A stretch of DNA of 64,000 bases from Atherix ibis (GCA_958298945.1 OY282609.1:41182954-41246953); one strand, 5' to 3'. Shown: positions 11,311-22,916, numbered from the stretch's first letter. Numbers and translations are program-made. Notes: generated by a model from the sequence alone, not told the origin.

Positions 11311-11892
11311 ATACAAAAGAAGAAATATTTAAAAGACATTTGTTTAATGTACACGTAATGTAAACTTTTATTTTTTCCGTTTTTTAATTTATAGTTATCA
11401 AGTTACTGTTAAGTTGTTTTCGCTCACATTTCAGTAAATTAAAATTTCCTTACATTTTATATTTTCTTTGTACCTTTGATTACACGTGTCATTGCCGTTC
11501 TGACAAGTTTTTAGATTTTTTTATAGGTGGTTGTGTTTTTCTCTCTTATTCCGTGCCATATAAGCGGTATTGATTGGTAGCATCCTTGTCTGTAACTCTT
11601 TTGTTAGTATTTGAATTCAATATAGCTAATGAAATAGGAAACAGATCAAACCAAGTGCATATTGATAGTGTAACTTTGTAGAAGCTACCGGCTATTTGGC
11701 CTAACATGCCTGAAGCTTGTTAATTTGTAGGGCGAGCAGTTATTTACACTTAATTATTTGACTAGGGAGGACAGTAAATTCCGTCATGTGGTATGTGCAC
11801 TATCTCAGAAAATGGTCTGTAGTATTCTGTATGTTATCAAAAATATAGGTTCAGAGAACAAATACAATGCTCTGAAGGCATCACTTATTGTA
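11311..11892. other. No recognisable feature
   Basis: Moderately AT-rich unique-looking sequence between the CAA-rich stretch and the mariner. No frame or repeat was recognised. Confidence 0.5.
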
Positions 11893-13162
11893 ACAAGTGT
11901 ACAAGCTTAAATGCGCTGTTTGGTCATAGATGGCGTGAGTGAGCGTATTAAGCTAAAATGGACACGCCATAATTTTTTGTATGAGTTTGACATTTGTCAG
12001 CATTAATCAATATAAAATTTCAGCAATTTCGTACACCAACATACATTTTTCCTTTGGTAATGTCTAATTTTGTGCCAGAAAAAGAGCTTATGTGGGAAGC
12101 ATTGTTTTTCTGCTTCAATTTGAAGAAATCGGCTGCCGAATCTCATCGAATGCTTATGGAGGCTTATGGTAACAGTACTTTATCGGAAAAAATGTGCCGA
12201 AATTGGTTTCGTCGGTTCAAGGACGGCAATTTTGACTTGTGGGACAAGAAGCGTGAAAATCGACCTGGGACGGTTGAGGACCATCAATTGCAGGCTCTTT
12301 TGGACGAAAACGATACCCAATCGCAAAAAATGCTTGCGGAGTAATTGGGTGTTACTCAACCAGCCATTTCCATGTGTCTGTGTGCCATTGGGAAGGTTGA
12401 AAAGATCGGAAAATGTGTGCCGCATGAATTGAACGATAGGCAGATGGAGCGACGCCAAAACACATGCGAAATCTTGCTTGCCAGATAAAAAAGAAAGTCG
12501 TTCCTGCATTGGATTGTGACAGGCGATGAAAAATGGATATATTTCGACAATCCTAAACGGAAGAAATCGTAGGTTGATCCCGGCCAACCATCAACATCTT
12601 CCTTAAAACTATCGCTTCGGAAGTAAGACAATGCTGTACGTTTGGTGGGATCAGCAGGACTACTATGAGATGTTGAACCTTGGTAAAACTCTCAATGCCT
12701 ACCGCTACCACCAATAACTGATCAAATTGCACCGTGCTCCGCGTGAAAAAAGGACGGATTATCAACAAAGATACGACAAGCTGATTTTCCTCTACGACAA
12801 CGCCCCATCGCACACGTCAAAACTGGTCCGAAACTACTTGGAGATACTCAACTGGGAGGTGCTACCCCACACCGCTTATTCACAAGACCTGGCCTCTTCC
12901 GACTACCACCGGTTTTCGTCGATGGGTCACGCGCTGGCTGAGCAGCACTTCGATTCTTACGAAGACGTCCGCAAATGGCTTGAAGAGGGGTTTGCCTTGA
13001 AATAGAAGGAATTTTTTTGGCGTGGTATCCACAAATTGCCCAAAAGATGGGGAAAATGTGTAGCTAGCGAGAGCAAGTACTCTAAATAAATTTGTTTTTG
13101 ATTTCTATGAAAAAAACATGTTTTTTTGACTAAAAACAGCGGATTTAAACTTATACACCCGG
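11893..13162 (+). mobile_element. Mos1-like (mauritiana) mariner, near full length
   Basis: The left terminal repeat starts ACAAGTGTACAAGCTTAAAT and the right end, read on the reverse strand, is CCGGGTGTATAAGTTTAAAT; both continue similarly for about 30 bases. TA dinucleotides flank the element at 11891-11892 and 13163-13164, the expected mariner target duplication. Its length of 1270 bp is close to the roughly 1.29 kb of Mos1. The transposase inside is a pseudogene. Confidence 0.93.
12060..13084 (+). pseudogene. Mariner transposase, mauritiana subfamily, broken
   Basis: Mariner transposase binds the terminal repeats through an N-terminal helix-turn-helix pair and cuts and pastes DNA with a D,D34D catalytic domain. 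The ATG at 12060 starts MSNFVPEKELMWEAL, the usual N-terminus, and the frame is open to a TAA at 12342-12344, where the family has Gln. Beyond it the reading continues: HELNDRQMER, VTGDEKWIYF with catalytic Asp 1 (12525-12527), YDNAPSHT with Asp 2 (12796-12798) and SSDYHRF with Asp 3 (12901-12903); Asp 2 to Asp 3 is exactly 34 residues apart. Further stops occur near 12488, 12570, 12716 and 13003 and there is at least one indel near 12600-12640. So the catalytic triad survives but no complete protein can be made. Confidence 0.92.
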
Positions 13163-13164
13163 TA

Positions 13165-13485
13165 TATTATTCGATCAATGAAGAAAGAAGTTTGCAACAG
13201 CTTCAGCAAGACTCTGTGATAGAAGCTTTTTCACCTTTTTCTGTGATATATAAACTTTGAAAGATTCATCTATAGATATGAATCCATTATTGTTTAAAAG
13301 GCTGTTAGTTTGCAAATTATCGGAAGTAATTAAAATTGCCATTACAACTTCGGATAAAGATAAGATTTAGGAATTTGCGGCTATGGCAGATGGGTTTTGG
13401 AAAGTTATTAGTACCCAACATGTATCTGTCATTGCCAAAACTCCCGCATTTCCGTTTCTATCCACGAGCCTTATTAAGTCTGTTA
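13165..13485. other. Between mariner and Tigger, no feature
   Basis: About 320 bases of mixed sequence with no recognisable gene. It could be pre-insertion sequence of either element. Confidence 0.5.
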
Positions 13486-14785
13486 CAGTAATACCCCGCA
13501 CTTACGTTCACTTTGGGACCGGAGCGTGTACGTAAAACAAAAATGTGCGTAAAGCGCTTCTACTGCTTTTATTGATGAATAATATGTTTGAAACAAACTA
13601 AAACAATAAGTATATAAATAAAAAGAAAAAGGGGGATATATGTATGTAGTTTTACACTTTTATTTCATACGTTTATAATTTTTTATGCTATATTTCACGT
13701 GTATTAAAAAAAAAACAAAAAGCAAATTCATATACACATACATAATAAACAAAACTTAAAAAATAAACATAAACTTCAAAATTCAACAATATGTACTACA
13801 TATTTAAATATAGAATTCAATTGGTATAATAATGTAATTCAAATTTAATTGCTCGATGACGTAGAGAATGATGTATCATCTTCATAAGTAGTGTAATCAA
13901 CCACTAAACGCTTTTTTGCTGGTGAGTCATGACATGTAGATGAACTTATTGAAAAAGTCTTGCGACTTCCTGAAATGGATGCCAAATTACGATTTTCTTT
14001 TGATTTTGAGGTAGGTGATATAGTTTTTGTATCAAAAAAATCTTTTAAAGAGCTTTGTTTACTATGTTTTTTCATTTTCCTGTATAACTCTGAATAATAG
14101 GAATTTACGTCCATAATGTCTTTGTTAACCTTTAAACTCCTCTCAAAATCTGGATTGTCTTTTTAAAAAAGAGCCATTTCATTTTGAAAACATTGGAAAG
14201 CATCTGATAAAATTTTGAATGTTAGTCCTTCAGATTGAGTGGATTTTTCTGCGACATTGCATACTAAATTTTCAGATTGTATCTGTTCATTTAATTCTAA
14301 AAGATCTTCATTGTTGAGAGGTTCATCGTAGGATGCTATAATTTCAACTACATCATTTGAATCTACTTCTAACTCTAGATGTTGCGCCATATCTATAATA
14401 TTGCAAATGATTTCAGCATTATTATCTTCGCAATCTTCCCTATCTTTTGTCTCCTGCGGAAATAATTTATTCCAGGCCTTTTTCATTGTACGAGTAGAAA
14501 CTGAAATATCATTCCAGGTGTCTCGAATTGTTTTTATGCAATCTAAAATATTGTATTCCGCCCAACATTTTTTTTAAAACTTCCCTACCTGAACCTTCTT
14601 TACTGTCAATTGCAGCAATTATTTTACTGAATGTTTGATAACTAATAAAAAAATTTTATAAGTAAAAAAAGTACTTGTACGTAAGTATAGTCATTGTACG
14701 TATAATGGGCAAATGGGGACAAAAATAAGATATGCGTAAGTGCGGGTGTACGTAAAACGAGTGTATGTAACACGGGGTATTACTG
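13486..14785 (-). mobile_element. Tigger/pogo-type DNA transposon, internally deleted
   Basis: The left end begins CAGTAATACCCCGCACTTAC and the right end, read on the reverse strand, begins CAGTAATACCCCGTGTTACA; further similar blocks (ACGTAAAAC, GCACTTACG) follow in both. TA lies at 13484-13485 and 14786-14787. CAG...CCTCG/CCCCG ends with TA targets are the Tigger/pogo signature. The 1300-bp element contains only the C-terminal third of a transposase, so most of the DNA-binding and DDE region has been deleted while both ends are kept, making it a non-autonomous derivative. Confidence 0.9.
13845..14580 (-). pseudogene. Tigger/jerky-like transposase, C-terminal part
   Basis: Read on the minus strand, a short stretch near 14580-14490 (contains YNILDCIKTIRDTWND) leads into the frame 14486-14163, which starts KKAWNKLFPQ, equivalent to the KAWKKLWP-like motif near the end of Tigger transposases, and includes VVEIIASYDEPLNNEDLLEL, the acidic NEDL motif typical of the family C-terminus. 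After a frameshift with stop near 14160, the frame 14114-13845 has SLKDFF near its middle, resembling the SLDSFF-type tail. Normal proteins have about 350 residues ahead of this containing the CENP-B-like DNA-binding domain and the DDE catalytic site; none of that is present. Confidence 0.85.
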
Positions 14786-14789
14786 TATA

Positions 14790-15180
14790 TAAGAGGCTGC
14801 ATAAGTGAATCCTCTTAGAAGGGATGTTACAGAACTATAGAAAAAACTAATGGCATTTATGAGAGAAATAGCAGAGACTGTAACAGTGTTGGAAATTGTC
14901 CCAAAAATAAATCAAATTCTCGAATGCGTGCCAATTGACTTTCCTGGTATCATAATAATTTTGGAGCTTAGGCTACCCCTTAGCCCCAAAATTATTAAGA
15001 ACTATTATATATTGGACCTGATCACTTTCAAACTCGAGAACAAAATTTAAACTAGGACTTCCTAATACAATAACGGCGAACATTAAGAAAATACTAACTG
15101 CCGTCTTTTTGTATTCGAACCATTTACCAGTTTTACCATCTTCACCATAGTGAAAGAAGGAAAAAATCGTAGGCGCTGAT
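14790..15180. other. No gene; small hairpin
   Basis: Only an imperfect hairpin at about 14954-14998 (AATAATTTTGG...CCAAAATTATT) is notable. Frames in both directions through it (14850-15050 plus, 14973-15215 minus) are chance readings. Confidence 0.5.
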
Positions 15181-15940
15181 TTTCTTCCCAAATTCGAAAT
15201 TATGGTGGATCTCAAGCATTAAAGATTAATTGATCATTTTACCAACTATTAAGTTTCTAAAAAGATCTAACCAACGAAGAACACCAATATCAAAATAATT
15301 AGATCCACTAACAGATTTTCCAATCTTTTGGCGCATTATTCGGAAATTATAACAAACTCCAATTTCACTACAAAAATCAAACATTCTATACAACCTAATA
15401 TTTACATATTATTGTACCTTAATATTAATATGTAAATATAATATTTTATATCTTAAAGTGTTTTTTGGCAACATTGTATCGTTTAATATCTTATTGCCAA
15501 CGAAGAGTTTAAAACTCTTTACCAACTTGGTATAACCATACCGGATCGTATTATAGTTAAATGGATTTAAAGTTTTTCCGAAATTCATTTGTTTAGGGCA
15601 TATAATTAAGTTATAGTTACACCTGAACATGTACACAAGACGACTATCACTACGTCTTTTGGAATATTTAAGTTTTTGCTTATGCCTTTTAATTTGAGAA
15701 GACATTGAATACTGCCTTATAAACTAGCAGTACCTTTACGAAAATAAGAAAATTAATTTTCTTTAAAACGATAACTGTTGAGACACTTTTGAAAAAATGA
15801 AACAACTTTTAGTTAAAGTTGTATATTTAAAACATCATATTCAAAATGCTATACACAGCATAACTATGGATGCGTCTAATACTCGTATCACAAAAAATGT
15901 ATTGCTTTATCAAAATATGATGTAAATCTTATCAAAAAGA
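15180..15940 (+). mobile_element. Gypsy fragment, internally deleted tandem copy
   Basis: This is a shortened copy of 16190-17120 just downstream: 15190-15430 matches 16225-16430, 15460-15540 matches 16460-16510, and 15640-15920 matches about 16690-17090, with the middle part of RT missing. It is about as diverged as two old copies would be. The minus frame at 15409-15705 is its shadow. Confidence 0.7.
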
Positions 15941-16129
15941 ATAAAGGCATTAATTCCTTATGTGAAGTTTGTTCTGATAAGTTTCATGTTTTAATAAATA
16001 ATGTGAACAATCTAAAAAATAGTCGAAAATATGACTCATGAATAATAAACAAGATTAAATTATTAAATTTTTAACATTTGAAGAAGTGATAAAAAAATAA
16101 ATTCCTAATTGATACTAGGGTTGATATTT

Positions 16130-17400
16130 TTACCATTCTGAAGTGTATATATCTTCTGTGAAAATTTCAATTTTGCTTAACTTACTGGTGGTTGAAACAC
16201 CAATTATAGTATCTTATTTCCTTGCTAAATTCGCCATTATATTAGATGTCAAGAATAAGAGATTAATTGATCCTATTACAAATTGTCAAGTTTCTGGAAA
16301 CATTCACCCAACGAAGAATCTACTAACATATTTACCAATAAATTGACGCATCATCTGGAAATTATATTGTAACAAATTCCAATTTCAATATAAAAATTAA
16401 ACATTGTGTACAACATTATATTTACATCGATGGTCTTTTCTCCACGAAATTTAGATATTAAAAGACACAATATTGTCAAAGAAAAGTTTAAAACTTATTA
16501 CCAACTTGGTATTTGTAGGTCTTTAAAATCTCCGGCCTCAGCAGCACTCCATATGATTGCTAAATCAGATGGAGATTTGCATTCTTGTGGAGATGACTAT
16601 CGTCTGAATAATAATACTTTATCGGATGGTTATCCATTATCACATATCCAAAACTTTAATTAACATTTAAATGGATGAACATATGTAAAAGACGGCTATC
16701 ACTATACCTTTTGAGTTAACAGACACAGCTGAAATATTCCAACGTTTGTAAACTCAAGTAATATGGTATTAATATCAAGATCAACAAATATTGAGAGTAG
16801 AGCTTTCGCAATTGTTGCGATACCATTCCAACAGACATTATGTCCTTACAAAGATTCATCGGAATGGAGAATTATTATCGTAGGTTTTTACGTAACTTAG
16901 CAATGTATTTAATACTAATTTATAAACTGACAGTATCTTCGCAAAAAACAAGAAAATTAGTTTTCTTTGGAACGACGACTGTTCAGGCGTCTTCGAAACA
17001 ATTAAACAACTTTTGGTTAAAGTTATACATTAAGAACATTCTAGTCGAAATGCTAAATACAGTATAACTATGGATATGTCTAATATAGATATTGGCATGA
17101 TATTATATCAACAAAATGAGAATTACATTTTCCATCCATTAGTTTATACTCTCGTAAGCTAACCAAAGCGGAGGTTAATGATTCCGTATTTAGTGAGAAT
17201 CTTTGGCAATACATGGCACAGAACAATTTCGGAACTGGTTAGAAGGAAGACCTTTAGACATTTTCACCCATCATAAAGCTTTGACAATGTCTTTTAACTC
17301 TAAATCAGAGAAAATTCTACGATGCATCAAACAACTTAATTATATTTCGCAGTTCAATGCGAACCCAGGCAGAGAAGGATTACCTTCTTAACGACCATAG
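16130..17400 (+). pseudogene. Gypsy pol fragment (CsRn1-like): RT start to RNase H
   Basis: Order on the plus strand: a protease-RT linker (FLAKFAIILDVKNKRLIDPI, 16210-16270), then the RT start in the frame 16406-16663, with LGICRSLKSPASAALHMIAK, followed by CGDDYRLNN and DGYPLSHIQNF, matching the Gypsy pattern G-I-x-R-x-S-x-S, CGDYRxLN and DxYPLPHIxDF. The RT active site is deleted or unreadable; from 16845 comes FIGMENYYRRFL, then DMSNIDIGMIL (RNase H start) and, after a frameshift, AIHGTEQFRNWLEGRPLDIF followed by HHKAL (TDHKPL in the family). No integrase follows. The linker style resembles CsRn1-type Gypsy elements, as does the minus-strand element at 38564-41868. Confidence 0.75.
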
Positions 17401-17409
17401 TCAGATAAA

Positions 17410-17950
17410 TTCTGATGTATGCTGCGCCAAGTTTCACGGAGAGGATTGATTAGAGCAACCTACATACGTGGAGTTCTCTCAGTCTACTCTAGGAGCGTAT
17501 TTATTGTGGCTCGTGCATTCCAAACCGTGTCATACGATGCACTTTGTATAATATTATAGCAATAAACATTTAATGAATTCTAATTGTGTTTCCTATTCTT
17601 ATGTTACAAAAACTTTATTTTCCTCCCTCTTACCATCCGTCAACTCTGCATATGTAACATTCTCTATTATCTCTAGTCCCTATCCAAATGTCTTCCAGAA
17701 GTTAATACCCCAATGATGTTGTAGTTAATGATGTTGTGGTTCTATTGTAAGTCACGAAATTCTTCACACTAGAAGAATTTTTCCAGGAGTTTGAGGAAAT
17801 GGCGTTTGCTTAGATCGATTGCGTGTGAGTAGTACTATGGGCTTAAAGTTGTGGTATATGAGGAGAAGATCATGGAATTGTACTCCGTTGGTCGTTCTAT
17901 ACGTAGTAGTATCTCTTCTGGTCTGTGATGTTCTGCTGGTAGTTTAATGT
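17410..17950. other. Non-coding, possible LTR of the Gypsy fragment
   Basis: Follows the RNase H remnant. It has a GC-richer patch at 17450-17545 and an AATAAA at 17561-17566, which would suit an LTR, but no matching second LTR was found. Confidence 0.3.
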
Positions 17951-18135
17951 TCGTTGACGGAATAATCCTGGCTGGGTGTTAGTGTTGGTGCTCTCGACCA
18001 TCTGTCTATTTCCCCAAAGGTAATTAGGTCATTGAGGTTTAAGAGTATATGTATGTCCGCATCCAAAATAAAAAATTTGTTGTCTTGTCTGTTAATAGTT
18101 GTGATAAGTATATCTCTGTTTGTTATAGTTCCATC
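17947..18135 (-). other. Unidentified open stretch, about 63 codons
   Basis: On the minus strand this stretch runs without a stop between a TAA upstream and a TAA at 17944-17946, and its composition looks protein-like (Asp, Asn, Ile, Leu and Thr with few Lys runs), including ILDADIHILLNLNDLITFGE. There is no ATG at its start and no motif I can name. It may be part of a retroelement protein, but I cannot place it. Confidence 0.3.
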
Positions 18136-18411
18136 ATTTTAATGTAGATTGTATAGCAGCTACTATGCTCATATATGTTTGCTTTATGTCGTTAAATATC
18201 TATTTGTTTTGTTTTAAATTTTTGGTAGCATACCAGCCTAGTTAAGTTTTGATAGAAAGCAATAATCTCGCTCTAACTAATTCGATAAATTCAGATTTCG
18301 GCATATGATATTTCATTAATTTCCAGAGTCTACCAAGTCGATGAAGTAAAATGAGAATTTTTCGTTTGGTTGTTGAATTTGGTTCAATAGTTGTCTTTTA
18401 AAATCTATATT

Positions 18412-18828
18412 GAATCCATCACTTCCTCCCAGTTTGGATACTAAAGGCGTTTTCCATTGGACCAATTTTGCTACCGCGGTAGAGTTTCAGCTGTCATCAT
18501 CTACTCTACCTCGAACAAACTACCACATTAAACTGGGAGTTACGCATCCACTGAACTGTAAGGGGATTTTAGTTTCCTACCTGGCAATAGATGGCTTAGC
18601 GGGTTCGTTGGTTATGTTGAAGAGTCATATATTTGTCAGTATTTTGTATGTGTGAATAAACTCAGTTTTTATTGTTTATGTGTGAGTAAACTCAGTATTG
18701 TTGCTGACTATTTTGAGGTTATGTATCTACTAATGTTATAAATTTGACGTTCCTTTGCTCATCTACTCACAGCTACCGTTGTAGGTCCAAAGGAAAACGC
18801 CTTAAGAGAATCCATCACTTCCTCCCAG
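18412..18828. mobile_element. Possible MITE between 21-bp direct repeats
   Basis: An identical 21-bp sequence (starting GAATCCATCACTTCC) occurs at 18412-18432 and 18808-18828. Just inside lie inverted repeats: AAGGCGTTTTCCATTGGACC near 18444-18463 and its near complement at about 18784-18803. The roughly 375-bp interior has no real frame. This has the layout of a small non-autonomous DNA transposon, though 21 bp is long for a target duplication and the inverted repeats are offset by about 10 bases on the left. Confidence 0.5.
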
Positions 18829-18829
18829 G

Positions 18830-19690
18830 TTGATTGGGGTTTACTTCTCAGCAATACTCATTACCAATTGGATAATGGTTTGCTTTATAAGACGTGTATA
18901 TGTTTAACCATCACCTCAAAAAAATCATGCACTGAATTGTTAATAATGATTTCTTCAATCCGAAAAATAAATTCTCCCACGTTAAGTTTGATATTATTAC
19001 CATCATACTGAATTCTCCAACACTTTATTGGAATTATGTATCTCATCTTTATTTGATATCCTGTATCCTTTTGAGTTCTGAATTGATTTAAGTGATTTGG
19101 ATGGTTAGAGTGGGCATCCACATATGACCTTACTGCTAATAAAATCGGCATTTGTGGATAAGACAATATTCGGCCGAAATGCGGTATTAGTATGTGCTGT
19201 TAGGAATTCTTTAAAAAAATATAAAGGTAAATGTAAAATCAAATTTTTACTTAGTTGTAATGCAAAAAATATGATAATTTTTGATAATATAGAAATTTGT
19301 AACTCGGTAATGTAATTCCTACTTAAAAAAAGTTTTAAACTTTGGGTTAATGTAAGTTATATAAGTATTAACCTAAGAATAAAAGAAAATTATTAGTTGT
19401 TTCCAAACAAAAAAATTAGAAAATTGTCCCACTTAGAATTTTTAATTGTTATACTGCGAAGGAAAAATATGTATGTATGTTAAAAATATATTCAATCTGA
19501 CTGAAAGGCTACAAATTTTTTTAAATAATGCCAAATACAATTTTTTATAATTTAGAGAAAAGAAAAATTTTAAATTAATATTCAAGATTACCTCAATCTT
19601 CCAGATCAGCGGTTCATGGAGAAATTATTATCGTTGATCGCGTTCAAATCTAATCAGAAATATTTTATCTAAGGGAAAAAATTAAAGAAC
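18830..19690. other. No recognisable gene
   Basis: The minus frame 18885-19166 and the plus frame 19124-19315 show no domain. A short integrase-like phrase (YQLDNGLLYK, near 18855-18885, plus) hints at a retroelement fragment but is too short to call. Confidence 0.4.
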
Positions 19691-19750
19691 TTGGATTAAT
19701 AATGGTATCAACCGGATGGAGTAACAAGTTATTAGCTATATCCGCAAATT
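19690..19750 (-). repeat. Repeat family B, short copy
   Basis: On the minus strand it shares with 21760-21905 and 53700-53925 a core of the type ATCTGG-TGATA-CTAGTTAC followed by the GTTGAtAC motif. Confidence 0.4.
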
Positions 19751-19870
19751 TTCGAAGCTACACTAAAAGGTAAAAGTATTATTCAGTTCACATTCTTGGA
19801 ATTCTAAACCGAGTCGTAAGTTATCTATAAGCCAATCTTTTACTTTCTCGAGATTGATTCATCCTAGAAT

Positions 19871-19910
19871 CTGAGTTGAAATAAAAACACCTGAGTTGAA
19901 ATAAAAACAC
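19871..19910. repeat. Perfect 20-bp tandem duplication
   Basis: CTGAGTTGAAATAAAAACAC occurs twice in a row at 19871-19890 and 19891-19910. Confidence 0.95.
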
Positions 19911-20059
19911 TCAATAGTTGAGATATTGTGATGTCGCAAATTTAAGTCCTATGTTTGGCACTATTTTGTTATAAGGGGTGGGGGCACAATACCAATTCAA
20001 AACATTTGGATCCCACATTTGGCGCCATTCTGTTATGGTACGTTGAAAAAAACTTGAAA

Positions 20060-20765
20060 TTTATTCACTAGGAGCTATTAAGGAAATGTAAGGTATAAAA
20101 ATTGGAAATTTAAAAACTTGAAGTTCAACAGTTGTATGACCAGTTGCGGCTACACTCAACGAATACCTTTCTTTGTAAAGCATGCTTGATGCTATTCTTA
20201 TGCGGATTTTGTTAGGGGTTCGAAGTTTAATGCAAAGTGGTATTCTCCCATACATCATAATAAGAAAATTATGCATGGACATATATGAGAAAAGAGGAGA
20301 TACTTAAAAGCGTTAATTTATCTATGAGGAGGAGCAATACAGAGAAGAAAGAATGGTAGGAAAATAATGAAACTAAAATATATAAAAAACCATTTAAAAA
20401 AATGATTCATAAAGTTAAAAAAACTACTATGGCTTGGGAAAAGGAAGAGAAAATCGGGGAAAGGTATCAAAATTGGATAGGCAACAAATTTTAAGATCAT
20501 AAAGAGAGTAAAACTGACCATCGACGGAGATCGAAGCGATCCTCCTATTGGTACTCCTTGGCCAAATAGTTTTTGAGTGCCTCTTTTACGGCGATGATGA
20601 TCTCTATTTCTATATCTTAACTTGAGATGTTTATGTAGGATCGGATACCTGTAAGAAGGAAAGAACTTGAATAAAATTATCGACTATTTAAAATTCATAA
20701 TAAAAGTTTTTTTAATTATGATAAGCTTATTAAAATAATTTTTATATAATAATGTTAATCTTAAC
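20060..20765 (+). repeat. Repeat family A, copy 2
   Basis: Colinear with 6520-7145, including the segment upstream that corresponds to the 3' coding tail after integrase. A part of its right half (about 20560-20610) has an inverted relative at 21205-21275 sharing GATGATGATCTCTATTT. Frames on the minus strand at 20061-20282 and 20318-20521 lie in this repeat and are not convincing genes. Confidence 0.6.
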
Positions 20766-20769
20766 AAAT

Positions 20770-21670
20770 AGTCATCTTATTATTTTAGCAGCATTTATAA
20801 TTTATTGATTTTTTTAAATAACTTTAAATACATCTGTATATGTGTATGTTATAAAAAAAAAGTTATTTTTATATTAATTTTTTTATGTTATTGCATATAC
20901 ACGATATTGCATAAAAATATTTCTATTTATATAGTAAAATACAAATTATATGAAAAGACACTTAAATAATAAATTTCCATATTTTTATCAATGCAATTTA
21001 ATTAAATATTCACAGTCCAAATAATTTTTACATTTAATTATTTAGTAATAGTCGAAAAAAGGTAAATTCCTTATCATAAGCACATTTTATCTATGAAATT
21101 ATTTTGTTATATTAAATATATTTATCAACATTATAATGAATTCTAACCAACCGAATTTTTATTCAAGGTTTCTCCTTTCCACAGGTACACAGTTACCATC
21201 TAAGGTGCTAAAATAGAGATCATCATCCTGAGATAAAAAAGGCATTCTAGATATATATTTTGACCGTGAAGTGCCATTGGGCTATTTGGGACAGGCCAGG
21301 GAAAGCATTTTCATATAAGGTTCTCTTATCCTTTTTTTATTGAATTGCTTTTTTTTCTTTCTACTCTAAAAAAAATAGTTTTTTTGTTTTATTTTGGATT
21401 ATTTTTCATTTTTCCTTATCCATTATCATCTTTTTAAAATTTTTGTCCCATTCCAGTCTAATACTCAAGGAAAATAACTTTTTACATTAAGAATTTTTTG
21501 TTCAAGAACCATAACGGATATCGTCCAATGTAGGACCCGAATTAGTTTTCCTGTGTCTTAACTCTTCAACGACCATCGTAATGCAATTTATAACAAAACA
21601 ATGCCCGATATAGAGCCGAGTTGAGCTGTAGCAAATTATGCCCTTTAGTTTTGAGAATGCGAGAGGTGGG
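20770..21670. other. AT-rich non-coding
   Basis: No gene; holds only the inverted relative of family A (about 21205-21275) and poly-T rich sequence around 21330-21440. Confidence 0.5.
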
Positions 21671-21674
21671 TATG

Positions 21675-21905
21675 AACTGCCTACTCGACTCGACTATGTA
21701 CGTTTTTGTGATTATTTCTTTTGACTCAAATTCACAGAGGATTCAACCTCTCGAGATTTTGTAGATCTGGCTAATATCTAGTTACCCTACTGGGTTGATA
21801 ATTCTCAGAATGGGAATTAAATAACCATTTTTCCATTTGGTGTAGCGTTGAGCATTTATGGATCTGGTTGATAACTAGTTACCATACACAGTTGACACTG
21901 AAGTT
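21675..21905 (+). repeat. Repeat family B, long copy
   Basis: Similar to the minus strand of 53700-53925: both have a CTACTCGACTCGACTA block, then a TTTTTGTGA-T block, then GGATCTGGCTAATA-CTAGTT followed by ACCCTACT. The last motif is repeated within this copy (21763-21795 and 21858-21890). Function unknown; no frame. Confidence 0.6.
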
Positions 21906-21909
21906 CTTA

Positions 21910-22910
21910 ACTTATCCCAACCTTTAATCCTCTAACTTTCATTGAACATTCTTATTAAAGATGACCGCAGCACGATGATGTTCTCTTCAAGAACCGAGAA
22001 TTTTGTGGATGAAAATATTTCATTTTATTAAAATATTTCTTTATAGATGATTATAACCTTGAATCTAAATTGTTAAAATAATTTTTTTTTTTAGATTAAT
22101 AAATATTTTAAGCTTTGTCTGGACGAAAAAATGACATTGACGTTATATACTTATAAGAAAATTATTGTTACTGGAAATTTCAACCTACAGTTCAAATAAG
22201 TAATTTTATTTCTTTCCATGAATTTCCACTTTTTCGACTTAAACTGATGTTTTGTGCTCCTCACTTGGGCATGGAATAATCGAGCAAGAAGGTTGTAATA
22301 AGTAAAAGTCAATTTAATTTTATTTTAACATAATTGTTTTCCACCTTTCTCTCAAGTTGAACCTCCTTAACCTTTTATTCAAAATTTCTTTAGTATTAAT
22401 ATTATTTAGTATCATTATTATTTACTATTACAATTGATATAAAAATTATTTAATATTTTTTTAAGTTTATTGACTAAGCTAGAAATACGAATATAGTTAT
22501 TTTTCTGCTCTCTTATAATTAATAATAGAAAATTTTTAAACCCTACCTAACTGACCGCAGAATCGTAATGATCTTTGACATTAATTGCATGTATAATTTT
22601 TCCCTCTCTTCTGCATTATCACATAAGAAAAGAAAATTCCTTCCTTTTCGGTTTTGACATATTTCTCTTGCCTTCCCTTCATAATAAAATTTTATTGGGA
22701 TATTATCAAAGATGCTTTTTTTTCTCACCTATAAAATTATTTTTTTCCGATTTCAAATTTTCCATTTATTAAATTTTTAAAAATTTTTATTTTCTCTCTT
22801 TCGGTTTCAAATATGGTTACAATTTTGTTTCTTTCCTAAACAAATAAAAAGAATTCAATATGTTTTATTCACCATCCGGAAAACAACAAACAGCCACGGG
22901 CGAAAATGAG
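21910..22910. other. AT-rich non-coding
   Basis: No gene recognised. The frames at 22543-22728 (minus) and 22575-22772 (plus) overlap each other and lack motifs. Pyrimidine-rich runs near 22720-22830 resemble the region before gag in the Gypsy cluster at 59000-59240, so this could be the leader of Gypsy copy 1. Confidence 0.4.
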
Positions 22911-22916
22911 AGGCGT

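Noticed and set aside
12180..12813. Three overlapping minus-strand frames of 86-135 codons
   Set aside because: They are antisense to the mariner transposase and explained by it.
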